From: Acanthaster planci
Lineage: Eukaryota > Echinodermata > Asteroidea > Valvatida > Acanthasteridae
Assembly: GCF_001949145.1 (NCBI RefSeq)
Contig: NW_019091532.1
Coordinates: 316,088 to 380,087, forward strand
Length of the DNA stretch: 64,000 bases
Reading direction: 5' to 3'
Part shown: positions 31,601-40,300 of the stretch, piece by piece
How positions within the stretch are numbered: the stretch's first letter is position 1
Layout of the letters: each line of letters starts with the position of its first letter
Notes under the pieces: generated by a model
The model's database searches: none
Told to the model about the DNA's origin: nothing
The model's input: only the letters and a program-made list of their open reading frames with translations
Position numbers and translations under genes: made by a program

Positions 31601-31732
31601 ACGGCAGTGCAAAAACTTACAAAAACTTACAATGTGTGTTTCCACGTTCTGCGCGGCTTCTATCATACACTGCAGGGGGGTGGTGTCGTCCAGCAAAACT
31701 TTGGACGACTTTCTCTTCTCAAACAGGCTCAT
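10660..31732 (-). CDS. PXK: PX domain-containing protein kinase-like protein (PXK/MONaKA)
   Basis: Membrane-trafficking protein with a phosphoinositide-binding PX domain, known in vertebrates for endosomal receptor trafficking and Na,K-ATPase binding. Exons in transcript order: 31732-31631, 28288-28238, 26563-26329, 25610-25459, 23231-23052, 20269-20168, 19590-19429, 18598-18481, 18201-18123, 17430-17307, 17000-16841, 16434-16378, 10862-10660. All are GT-AG with consistent phase; 574 residues versus 578 in human. The start is chosen because MSLFEKRKSSKVLLDDTTPL aligns end to end with the human N-terminus. PX domain about 14-125, with RRYSDF, PLPPKK and FLDP. Pseudokinase domain about 150-440: HLHTGN (288-293) replaces HRD..N and DIE (305-307) replaces DFG, so catalysis is unlikely. 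Basic helix SEEEKKKRKK about 450-460, proline-rich segment about 507-540, then the WH2-like GALLSSIQSFSKGALKKA for actin binding. Exon 9 has the weakest acceptor and is the least certain. Tail to tail with PDHB and head to head with RFT1. Confidence 0.95.
14489..14547. repeat. Short TTAA-ended hairpin with TTAGGG-like arms
   Basis: Two 23-base arms with one mismatch, separated by about 13 bases. The left arm starts TTAACCCTAACCCTCCT and the right arm ends AGGAGGGTTAGGGTTAA. It lies in the last PXK intron. It could be a tiny TTAA-flanked foldback, or an internal telomere-like repeat in inverted orientation. Confidence 0.7.
17540..17601. repeat. Tandem repeat, 25-bp unit, about 2.5 copies
   Basis: The unit TGATGGTAATCAGTGCATAG plus GTGTTG-like bases occurs at 17540-17564 and 17565-17589, with a partial copy to 17601. 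It is in the PXK intron between exons 9 and 10, close to the exon 10 acceptor side. Confidence 0.75.
20394..21004. repeat. 19-bp minisatellite interrupted by an assembly gap
   Basis: About five copies of the unit GTCACAATGGACAGACCTA, with variants GGATAG and CACGATG, run from 20394 to 20494. The array then meets N bases (20495-20981) and resumes with CCTAGTCACAATGGACAGAC at 20982. The array therefore spans the gap, which is probably an unresolved tandem repeat. It is in the PXK intron between exons 5 and 6. Confidence 0.93.
20495..20981. other. Assembly gap (487 N)
   Basis: Run of N with minisatellite copies on both sides. The true array length is unknown. Translated frames across it are meaningless. 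Confidence 0.99.
21598..21836. mobile_element. MITE-like element with CTGGGRCC...AGAGC-GCTTAAGC ends
   Basis: The left end reads CTGGGACCAATTTTAAAGAG then CTGCTTAAGC. The right end, reversed, reads CTGGGGCTGATTTCATAGAG then CCGCTTAAGC, giving imperfect inverted ends of about 30 bases. The internal GGTAACCAG and TTATGTATATTG blocks recur in RFT1 introns at about 39600-39780 and 41535-41712. It lies in the PXK intron between exons 5 and 6. The superfamily was not determined. Confidence 0.6.
23324..23903 (+). mobile_element. TTAA-flanked MITE, copy B
   Basis: Same family and orientation as the copy at 8706. The right end GGCGGGAAGTGGTTAA is intact (TTAA 23900-23903). The left terminal repeat has decayed, so the boundary at the TTAA of 23324-23327 is approximate. 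Shared interior includes ACCGAGCTGCTGGGAATTGC and ATCCGTCATTGTTTTGAAA. It lies in the PXK intron between exons 4 and 5. Confidence 0.75.
24136..24730 (-). mobile_element. TTAA-flanked MITE, copy C (inverted relative to B)
   Basis: TTAA at 24136-24139 and 24727-24730. The best-preserved terminal repeats of the family: TTAACCACTTCGTGCCGGGG at the left, and CCCCGGCAGGAAGTGGTTAA at the right. The interior is the reverse complement of copies A and B (for example GGCCAGATTAG, CCCCAGTGGTAATCC, TTCCCAGCAGCCTGGTC). It is only about 230 bases from copy B, forming an inverted pair inside one PXK intron. Confidence 0.82.
24987..25040. repeat. AT-only microsatellite-like tract
   Basis: A run of TATTA/TTATAA-type sequence, almost all A and T and partly self-complementary, in the PXK intron between exons 4 and 5. 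Nothing else is recognised within 24731-25458. Confidence 0.7.
26171..26250 (+). repeat. tRNA-derived SINE-like unit
   Basis: An A-box-like segment (TAGTCAAATGG) and a B-box-like segment (GGGTTCAGGTCCC) are spaced as in a tRNA gene. The acceptor stem does not pair, so this is a decayed tRNA or a SINE head, not a working tRNA. It is in the PXK intron between exons 3 and 4. Confidence 0.5.
26613..26816. mobile_element. MITE/SINE-like element with GGTCCCAATTTCATGG and CTGGCCCC ends
   Basis: The left end GGTCCCAATTTCATGGATTT and the right end (reversed) GGGGCCAGTCTCACAAAGC resemble the ends of the element at 21598-21836. It has internal GCTTAACA and TGCTTAGCAG motifs in opposite halves. It is in the PXK intron between exons 2 and 3. 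The assignment to that family is tentative. Confidence 0.45.
29866..30275. mobile_element. 410-bp foldback MITE with about 70-bp inverted arms
   Basis: The left arm starts CAATGGATCTTTCCCATGAA and the reversed right arm starts CAATGGACCTTTACCATGAA. They stay alignable for about 70 bases, through ATGCAAAT, GCGCATGCGC and TACTACCACTGGTTGGCAA. It lies in PXK intron 1. There is no open frame for a transposase and no clear target duplication. Each arm carries an octamer motif (29888-29895, 30246-30253) and a palindromic NRF1-like site (29903-29912, 30229-30238). Confidence 0.8.
30577..30628. repeat. Dispersed repeat, partial copy 3
   Basis: TTTTAGACCAGTCTCATGGG followed by GTTTCTGCGTAGGTGTC matches the right part of the copies at 357-511 and 31328-31528. 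It is in PXK intron 1. Confidence 0.45.
31328..31528. repeat. Dispersed repeat, copy 2
   Basis: Collinear with 357-511, in the same orientation. It is in PXK intron 1, within about 100 bases of the exon 1 donor. An AGAAAAATATYAGCCA unit is doubled near 31365-31400, which the first copy lacks. Confidence 0.55.
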
Positions 31733-32200
31733 GGCTTTCGCAGATTTTGTCCAGAATATTAGGTGGAAAAAGGCATGCGCCTCCTCCTGAGTTCAGGAAC
31801 AGGCGGAACTGTTTATCTCACTTTGAAACAGCGTGAAAGACCAATTATCACTTTTTACATTATCGGCATTTGATTCCACGGACTGTCTGCATGTGATGCT
31901 GAGTACAACTGTGATTCACTAGAATCCACAATAAACAGGTGCCAGTCAGCGACGTGACTCCAAGCTAGGCTGGTGCCGGTTCCCCCTCCGTGGACTTTTC
32001 ATATTGAAGTCTGATGGCGGACTCGAAAGGGGAGTTTCCAGTCGTCAGTTGTTATTCACTGGTTCCTTCTAGGAAACTTGGTAATTGTGGAAAACGAGCG
32101 GAAACCAGTCGTGAAATGTCAAAGATGGCTGCGCCCAGTGAACGCGAAACGTCTCGTTTCCTTTGACAAAACGGACGTTACAAATTCACGCATGTTTCAT
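31733..32200. promoter_or_regulatory. Probable shared PXK/RFT1 promoter region
   Basis: Directly upstream of the PXK start codon and about 2.1 kb upstream of the RFT1 start codon on the other strand. It is richer in CG than its surroundings. It has two YY1-like motifs, GATGGCGGAC at about 32013 and CAAAGATGGCTGCGCC at 32120-32134, a type of site often found at the start of TATA-less housekeeping genes. An inverted CCAAT (ATTGG) follows at about 32197. The RFT1 coding exon begins after an acceptor at 34315, so a non-coding first RFT1 exon is expected here. Transcription starts cannot be read from sequence. Confidence 0.45.
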
Positions 32201-32952
32201 TGGTATGTTTGGTTAACTTTTTAAACTCATTGTGCAGATCGATCCATTGGTCATCGCTGTAACTTTCTCTCTGAATCAGTTCTTCTTTATCTTTTTTTTG
32301 TGAAACTTTTTCGTTTTAGACCAGATTACCAATTAATTTACACTTACAGACAGGTGGTAGGCCTACAGTACAGCTACAGGTTGAACGGAAGTCTTCATCA
32401 GCTCATTACATAGCGGAAATGGTAAAACGGAGTATGGTCAGGGAGTCCACCTGGACTACGGGATTTGCCATCATCATCATGGTTGTTTAAAGCTTAAAGT
32501 TAGGCCATTAGAATGAACTTCCCAGAATTCCTTCTGGAAAACTCTAAAAATCTAGTAGGCCTATGAGGATCCTGTTTTTCATGAGGCCCGTTGGTATTCA
32601 CTGATAATTACATGACTGATGACAACGCATAGACTAGCTCCCAGTCCGTCTTGCATCACGCTGTGATTAATTTTTACGAACGCAATATTTTTGTCAGATT
32701 TAGGAACTCTTAATCACTTTGTGGCCATTTTTTTCCGTTTTGGGATGGTAAAAACAATGGCTTTCCTTAATTAATTAAAGTTTTGAAACAATGAACATTT
32801 TTTGGCAGCTGTTTCAGCAGTAGACCTGTGCGGGTGGTGGACAGAAATCCAGGATGTTCATTCTATGGCATTATGATATAGGACAGGCATTTGTACATGT
32901 AGCTTAGTCGGATGAGTAACTTGGACTCCACAAATTGCCTTGTTTAACTATA

Positions 32953-33050
32953 GTTTAACATTACCACCAGGACTGTGGGGTCCAACGTCCGCCCCGCGAA
33001 CATGGTAGTGGGGCGGATGTCGGACCTTACAGTTCTGGGGGTAGTTTAAC
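32953..33050. repeat. Hairpin element, copy 1
   Basis: Arms 32953-32995 and 33010-33050 pair imperfectly around a 14-base loop (GCGAACATGGTAGT region). The inner arm ACGTCCGCCCC faces GGGGCGGATGT, and the outer ends carry GTTTAACA and AGTTTAAC. A related copy is at 33892-33975. Confidence 0.7.
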
Positions 33051-33891
33051 ATTTGGACATGGGCAATAGTAGAGTCAATGTACCATTCATAAGCTTTTAC
33101 GTCCATTAAATAATTTCGCTCAAAATATCTCGTGTATTGTCATACCCTAAATCAAAATCCTAAAAATTCACCTCTAAAACGGTCCTTATACATGAGATTC
33201 CACACAAAGAGAAAAAAGAAACAAATTCCCGTTTAAATTGTCTCCATGGGTGAGCAGACCCTGTGTTCTTTTTGTTAATGGTCCGCTAGCTCGACTGAAG
33301 CAGCGTGACATTGTTTTCAGGTATATTAGCATACAGTTTGACTTGCTAGATGAATATGGTGACTTCAAGCTTGGCCAACCAGAGTATTTTTGAGTTCCAT
33401 GGGAAATTTCTCTTTTCTACTTACGTGTGTGAATTAACTTTACCACCATCATTGGAATCTCCAATTTCCACTGAATTCAAAATTGGGCACATTAAACTAG
33501 TCAAAAACTATTTGCGAGTTGAATTCTGAGGATTTTGATTTGGATACGACAACGGTGCAATGCACAAGCTATTTTGAGTGAAATCATTTAATGGAAGCAA
33601 ATGCCTATGAATGGTACTTGGACTCTCACTTGACTGTGTCCAAATGTGAAAAAAGGCGGTTCGTGGAGTCCAAGTTACTCGGAATATTCGCAGCTAAAGG
33701 TATAGCTAGTTCCATGATGTATGTGATCGCTGTGCTGCCAGGCATTTACATAATCAGTTTTAATCTGTTGATGGTGGTGCCATCATTCAATCACCTTTTC
33801 TTTCTGATCTTGTTACCTCTAAGGACAGCATGTTCCATCCTGCCTCCACTTTTTCCATCATATACATGTATCTTCGCAGTAAAGGTCAGTC

Positions 33892-33975
33892 AATACCCCC
33901 AGTCTGAGGGTTCATCATCTACCGTGCTCCTCGTGGGAGTGTAGCGAACGACAAACCCCATAGTTCTGGAGGTAA
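33892..33975. repeat. Hairpin element, copy 2
   Basis: An imperfect foldback. ATACCCCCAGTCTGAGGGTT on the left pairs with AACCCCATAGTTCTGGAGGTA on the right through the core CCC.AG.CTG..GGGTT. The outer arm resembles that of the hairpin at 32953-33050. It overlaps a short hydrophobic frame that I do not call as a gene. Confidence 0.5.
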
Positions 33976-34329
33976 TCAATCACTGCAGAAATGCTTAAAA
34001 GACATCTGGGACTGTCAGGACTGAACAAGAATTCCAATAGGAAATACAGGAGGCCTACATGTACCTAAAGAAGTTTCTTGACTTCCCATAGACTTTGTAC
34101 ACAGCCACTGAAGTGGAGTCGCGATGCAGTATTCTTTTCCACTTTCCCTGTTGGTTTTTTTGCATAACAGTTCAAAGAGATTAAGTCCATGACCTCACTT
34201 GGTTTACATTTCTTGCATTTGCATTAGTAAGGTGTCAAAATCAACTGTAAATCATCTTTACTATGATGATTGCTCCAGATCTCATGATTGTGTGCATCAT
34301 TGGTGATATACACAGGACTTGAGGACATC

Positions 34330-37300
34330 ATGGCAAGTGAAACACGGCAAGATGGAAAGCCAAGTTCTAGCAGCAGAGTCTTGGCAGGAGCAGCACGGTC
34401 CGTGTCTTACAACATGATACTGCAGGTAAATCAAAAATTAATGAAATAATGGGACATTAATAATGTTCAGCATTGTTCATTTTTCGAGTGGTGTTCCACA
34501 TTATTTTTTTCTAACAATTTTAATAATTTTATGTACGGGTTTTGTCTCCAACACCACATACTTTTCAGACACAATTCAACTTCAACAATGTTGAAGCAAA
34601 AACTAATCTAAGGATCTGATGTCCAGAAATTTGAAATTTGGTCAAACTTCGGTGATAGTCATTAAACTTTAAGGACACTGTTTAATTTTGGGGAAGGTTC
34701 AGGGACATTTTGGAAATGTTGTTGGAAATTTCAGATGAATATCTTAACATTTTTAAAAAGAAAATATGTGGGAGTTCTCAGTGCATTTTAATGAAACACT
34801 TACATGATTAGAACAAAGATAATTCACTTCTAATCTTTCCACAGATCATGTTTCGTGTGACCACCTTTGTTCTGAATGCTCTTATGCTGAGGTACATCTC
34901 AAAGGACATGCTGGGAGTTGTCGCTGTCAGGTATTAATCCTAATTCTTAGGCATTTTTCGGAAGAAACCCTCCTCTATCCAAGCATCTACATCCAACATT
35001 TTAACTGATCAAGACATTTCAATAATACAACCCCAACTTTTTGGAGACTTCAGCATGGAAGCTTCCTGTATCCTCCCAAATTCTCCACTGTGAAGGGAGC
35101 CAATGACACGGTCCTCCACGGCAGGGTCATCAAGACCTGTAGTGGCAGGGTTCTACCCTTCCAATCCTGCCTTGAGTCCTTCAAAATGTCCTTGTGGATT
35201 TTGAAGGTTTTGAGAAGGTGATGGAGCTCTAACTGACATTGTGCATCTATCCCTGTTTGTCCTCATCTGCGGCCGTGTCCAAAACAGGCTTCCAGAGCTA
35301 TGGCTGGGTCTATTATCTGTTCATCTCTGCACATTTCCATCGGAGCGAAGCCCTAGGCCTAGCTCTAGGCAACAGATTCGGATGCAGCCCTTGCTTAGTC
35401 ACATCTTGGGGTGGCACTCAACCAACTTGTCTACTCTCCGTAGGTTACAGCTCCTGTATTCCACTACTCTCTTCATAGCAGGGGAGGCGTTCCGCCGAGC
35501 TTGCCTCAGCCAAGGTCAATGCAAAGAGTGGGCCCTCACCATCAACCTGCTCTGGTGCTCGTAAGTCATCCTTTGGAATTGTCTTCGTTCCTCCCCTCCC
35601 AGCAATAACAGTGGATAGCTCTTCATAAAGGAGGGAGGGAGTTGTGGTGAAGTGTGGAAGCCACTCTTTATCGGCATTCACACCAGTATGGGTTGAAGCA
35701 CCTACTAAATACACGATGAAGTTGCTAGGGTTGTTCTGTTCTGCTTAGAGTTTTAACCAGAACTTCCTAGTTTTTTTTGGCCCGGAACCTTCCTTGGTGT
35801 TATCAGCTTCATCCAACACATCTGTGCAGAGACCAATGGCACACTCCTTAGATCTTCTACAAAAATACAATAATAGTAGTTTGGCTGGAATTTCTCTAAC
35901 CATGGAAATCAGTCTCCCAATGATAGACAGAGCATACTATTCAACATGTTAAGTACCCTCCAATTCTTATCAAAACCACACATTCGTGGTGCTACCGCAG
36001 ACCCATTACCTTTGCTTGCCACCTTCACCATGATAAACTTAAAATCTCACATGAAAATCTTTGTAAAACCAGATGTTTAATTTTGGTGATTTTTAAGATT
36101 ATCTGGGTCGAATAAGGGAATCAAGTACCTTAAGGCACACAAAGTATACATTTATTAGTACTTTTAGGTTTATTTTAAATAGCTATGTTCAAGGAACTCT
36201 TGTTAAACTTTAGGACAGTTTGCATTTCTGTTCTTTTTGTGTTTGACTTGTTTCCGTTATTTTCAATACCAGGAAATTATTTATCATTGAATTCAATAAT
36301 GGTGACAATCTGAATCTGGATTATTTGACACTGCTCTAGCACAGTGCAAGCATTTTTTCATGTTTGAAATCAAATAAGGATTTTTTTCCTCCTTTCAGAT
36401 TCCCCTTAGGTATCCTGTGTGGGGTCCTTCTCAGCTACGCTTGGATGGCACTCCTCGAACAGCCTGACCCAGAAACTGTTGCCAACTACCCCTTCGGGGT
36501 GTGGGTGTACGCCATCTCTGCTGTTTTGGAGCTATCGGCGCAGCCCCTTCTGGTGCTAGGCCAGGCAATGCTCTTTGTGAAACTGAAGGTGTGGACAACC
36601 TATTGTTCTTTTTGTCCTTTCTGAGGTCGTTCAAATTTGTGAAGAAAAAAGACCTTCATAGTGAGGATGCCACACTTTGTTTACATACTTCCATGCTTAT
36701 GTGCTATCCTATGGTGCTTAGTGGGCCACTGATCGCCACTGGCTCCATAGGGAAGCACACATGTAAACAAAGTGTGATATTACATGTACATTGGCCTATT
36801 GACTGGAGTGGAATTTTAACTAGTGACATCCAGCCATGTTAATGCTCTACCAACTGAGCTATCCAGCCCCTTGTTTGTGATTCATCCAATTGTCAATGTC
36901 CGTGTTCACTGTTCAAGGGTACTTTTTAGAAGCCATAATCCTGTACACCAGATTGAACTTTATCATGGGGCAGCCATCTTGTTTTTCTACCATTGAAAGC
37001 AATGTTACCAAAGTGAGGCTGGAAGAAAAAAAAGTCTGTTCCATTTTACCAATATGTAAAGTTGTATTACTTATTTCATTGGGTATACAAGGGGCAACAC
37101 AAAAGGGCAGCATCATGAAAAATGTCTATAGTCTAGGAATAGGCCAAACGTTAGGATGTAAGCAACATCAGTCGTGTTGCAAGCCTAGAAAGTTTGGAAC
37201 TCAGATCGTCTGTATACTTATTCAAATTCATCTCAATGATGAATTAAGGGTATTTTGTTTACTTGAGATTTGAAGAAGTACTTTCCTTTAAAGGCTTAAA

Positions 37301-40300
37301 AGATTTTGAAAAAAGTTTTAACTTTTACTGCATTGTTAAGGTTGTCGTTGAAGGCCTTGCCATTGGTGGAAGGTCCATGCTCGTCGCAGTATTGGTGATC
37401 TTCTTTCCCCAGTGGGGGATCTATGCATTCTGCATCAGTCAGGTGAGCTGATATAGGAGAATGGCAAGTGCCCTTCTTTTTCCAGTGGGACATTTGTAAA
37501 CCTGTTCAGTTTTATCAGCAAAATAATACTGTGTACTTTCTTTTAACTATAACTTTGTTTAGGATATATAAAAAAGTCATTGATATTGACTTGCTGACAA
37601 TTCCATGATATTTTCGGTCATTTGTTTGATTTGCAGTTGGGCTACACAGTTATCTACGTTAGTTTATACTATACTTACTTCGTTTACTACATTCTGAAGA
37701 AAGGAAGAAGGGATGAGGACTTTCCAATGAAATCTGTTCGAGACCTATTTCCTAAGCTACATTTAAAGCAGGTCAGTACACCCCAAGCATCGTTCTGAGT
37801 TTTGAGTTGTCCCGAGTTTTACACTTTTCAAAAATGAATACTCTGTTTGAGAATATAATATATACATCGAAGGATTTCATTGTTCTTGGTGACTTTGATG
37901 TATGAATTTGTTAGTAAGAGAGCATATTATAAGATGTGAATTTTCTTTTAAAGTCGTGCATCATCAATACATACATCTCATATCCCGTGTAATGTGATTC
38001 TTAATATTTGATTTTTTCATTTTTTCCAACAGTGGATTAGCCCGGAGCAAGCTCATCTTACACTGAGTTTCTTTAAGCAGGGTTTCCTCAAACAAATTCT
38101 CACTGAAGGTATTTCAAGCGTTGCTTTATTACCTTGGAACTATTCAAAGATATATATGTACACAGCTTAAAATGTACTGAAAACATTCAAATTAAAAACA
38201 GCTTGCATCATGTTTTCCCAACATTTATAAGAACTGGATAGATGGAATCAGAGGCTCAGGCTATGGCCAAAAGTTGTGGCTTTGGCTAGAAATAGCAGGT
38301 ATACCTATGGCATGCGTGTGGTTCCTGGCCACAGCCAGTTCATTCAGACATAGGCCCTGGTTTTCCCCAAAATTTAAGTTAACAAAATCTTACATTCAAT
38401 TTGAGTGGAGACCTTTTCTAATCAAGTTCAAGCCACCATGTTTGTATGTTACAACGGTAAATATCAGTATTTTCAAGCAAAATATAACTGGGTTTAAAAC
38501 TTTAAGAAATAAATCCATTTACAAGTGAAATGTATATTGTGCCTATGTAAAAACATATTCAAAAAATTATATTGAAAGTCAGGGAAAGGTTTCTTTTGGG
38601 TTATTTCCCTCAGTCAATGTTCTACTTGAGGTACTTGGATGTTGTTGAGTTTCCTTCTAGTGATATCCCTTGCCTGACAGTTCGCTTTACTTCTCAAGAC
38701 ATCATTCATCCCATTGAATTCATCCCAACTTCTCACCACATTAGATACCTGTCCTGGGACATTACCATTAAGTTGTTCACCAACTTCATTTTCAAACATC
38801 CGTTCTGCGGCATTAGCGTGCAGCGAGTGATGAGTTCAGTTTCCTGGTATCCTTTGTCAGCAAAGTGAACGTGCTTTCATTGTACGTCCATCAATGTATC
38901 CCATCACTTTTGATGACTGAAAGATCAGTCGAGTCGGGAAAAGCTCCCTTTTGGTGTCACTCGGACCGACTCCTGCCATTGTTTTGGATGAAATGGAACC
39001 TAGAAAAGCTTTCCGACTTCATAGAGTACCGAAGTGACTACGTCATGCGCGTAATTTGTGTGCAAAAGGCATTAGAGCGAGAATCAGCGCTCGAACCAAC
39101 CTGCGCGCATACTCCATTTTTTGCAGTGACATCACACTTCAGTACTATATACAGGCCTACACTACACAAGACACACATAGAAACGGTTATTCTCTGGCGA
39201 TGTGTAAGGAAAATATCACACAGAGTGAACTGACTTGGGTCAAACTTGGAATATCAAGGTTTTGATTCTCTCTGTTTGTGAAGGAGAACGTTACGTCATG
39301 ACAGTGTTTGACATCCTCAGCTTCGGGGACCAGGGTATCTATGATGTCATCAACAATCTGGGCTCCCTAGCTGCTCGATTTATCTTCCTGCCCATTGAGG
39401 ATGGCAGCTACTTGTTCTTCACTCAGACGTTGGAGAGAGGAGTTCCGTTGGAGAAGCAGTCCAAGGTATGAACAGCCTCATGTATCAGAATTTGACTTGG
39501 CTAACAAATAAAGTTAGAAGGTATCAAAGATATGGACAGCCTGGCAAGACTAAAATGAACTTCAAAAAGTAATACAGTCTCTTCAAAGTTAATCATTCAG
39601 GGATCAGTTTTTAGAAATGGTTGACGTGGAGTTGTGCTTAACTTGACAAAGATTTACGCAGTCAAAATGGGTTACCAGCTAAATTGGCATGGTTTATATT
39701 TCCTGTGGTTGGCCATCGGCCATTTTTGCTAAGCTGAACAAATTTGCCGAGCAGTTTTCCAACAAAGAACCATAATACCGACGTGGTGCTGATGCTAACA
39801 TGTTTACTTCACAGGAGTCCATTACGTTGGCGTCAGACCTGCTCCAGTGTCTGCTGAAATCTGTAGTTCTCATCGGGAGCACCATCCTGGTCTTTGGCCA
39901 AGCTTACTCCTATCTGTTGCTGGATATTTATGGTGGATCACTTCTCAGCACTGGCTCAGGTGATTTCTTGCACTGTCGTGTTCTTTCAGAACTGAGTTGT
40001 TTTAAGTAAGAGGACCTGTCTCACTGGTGGCATTATGAACAGTGACAAGGGAATGCTTTTTGCATAGTTCATCTGAATAGTTTGTGGCTTGGATTGAGAC
40101 TTGTAATGGATGTGTAATTGACTCAACTACGACATTTGTGAGAATCATTGAGTCATTCAGAATTCTCTCTTTATTTGAGGATTCTCATTTTATTGGTGAA
40201 TTTGCAACATCACAGTGTACACACTGCCTTAGATCCGCTCCTCGGACGGCCTGTGGCAGCGGGGGGAGCGCCCTCTGTGTTCCCTCCCTGTTCAGGGCCG

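Larger units (their letters stand above)
32201..34329. other. Probable RFT1 5' intron
   Basis: No coding exon is recognised. The ATG-bearing RFT1 exon starts at 34316 after TATACACAG, leaving 14 bases of 5' UTR before the ATG, so an untranslated first exon should lie upstream and most of this stretch should be intron. It holds two related hairpin elements (32953-33050, 33892-33975). Confidence 0.5.

Noticed and set aside
33591-33944. 117-codon hydrophobic frame in the RFT1 5' intron
   Set aside because: It resembles membrane segments only through T-rich composition, overlaps a hairpin repeat, and has no homology I can recognise.
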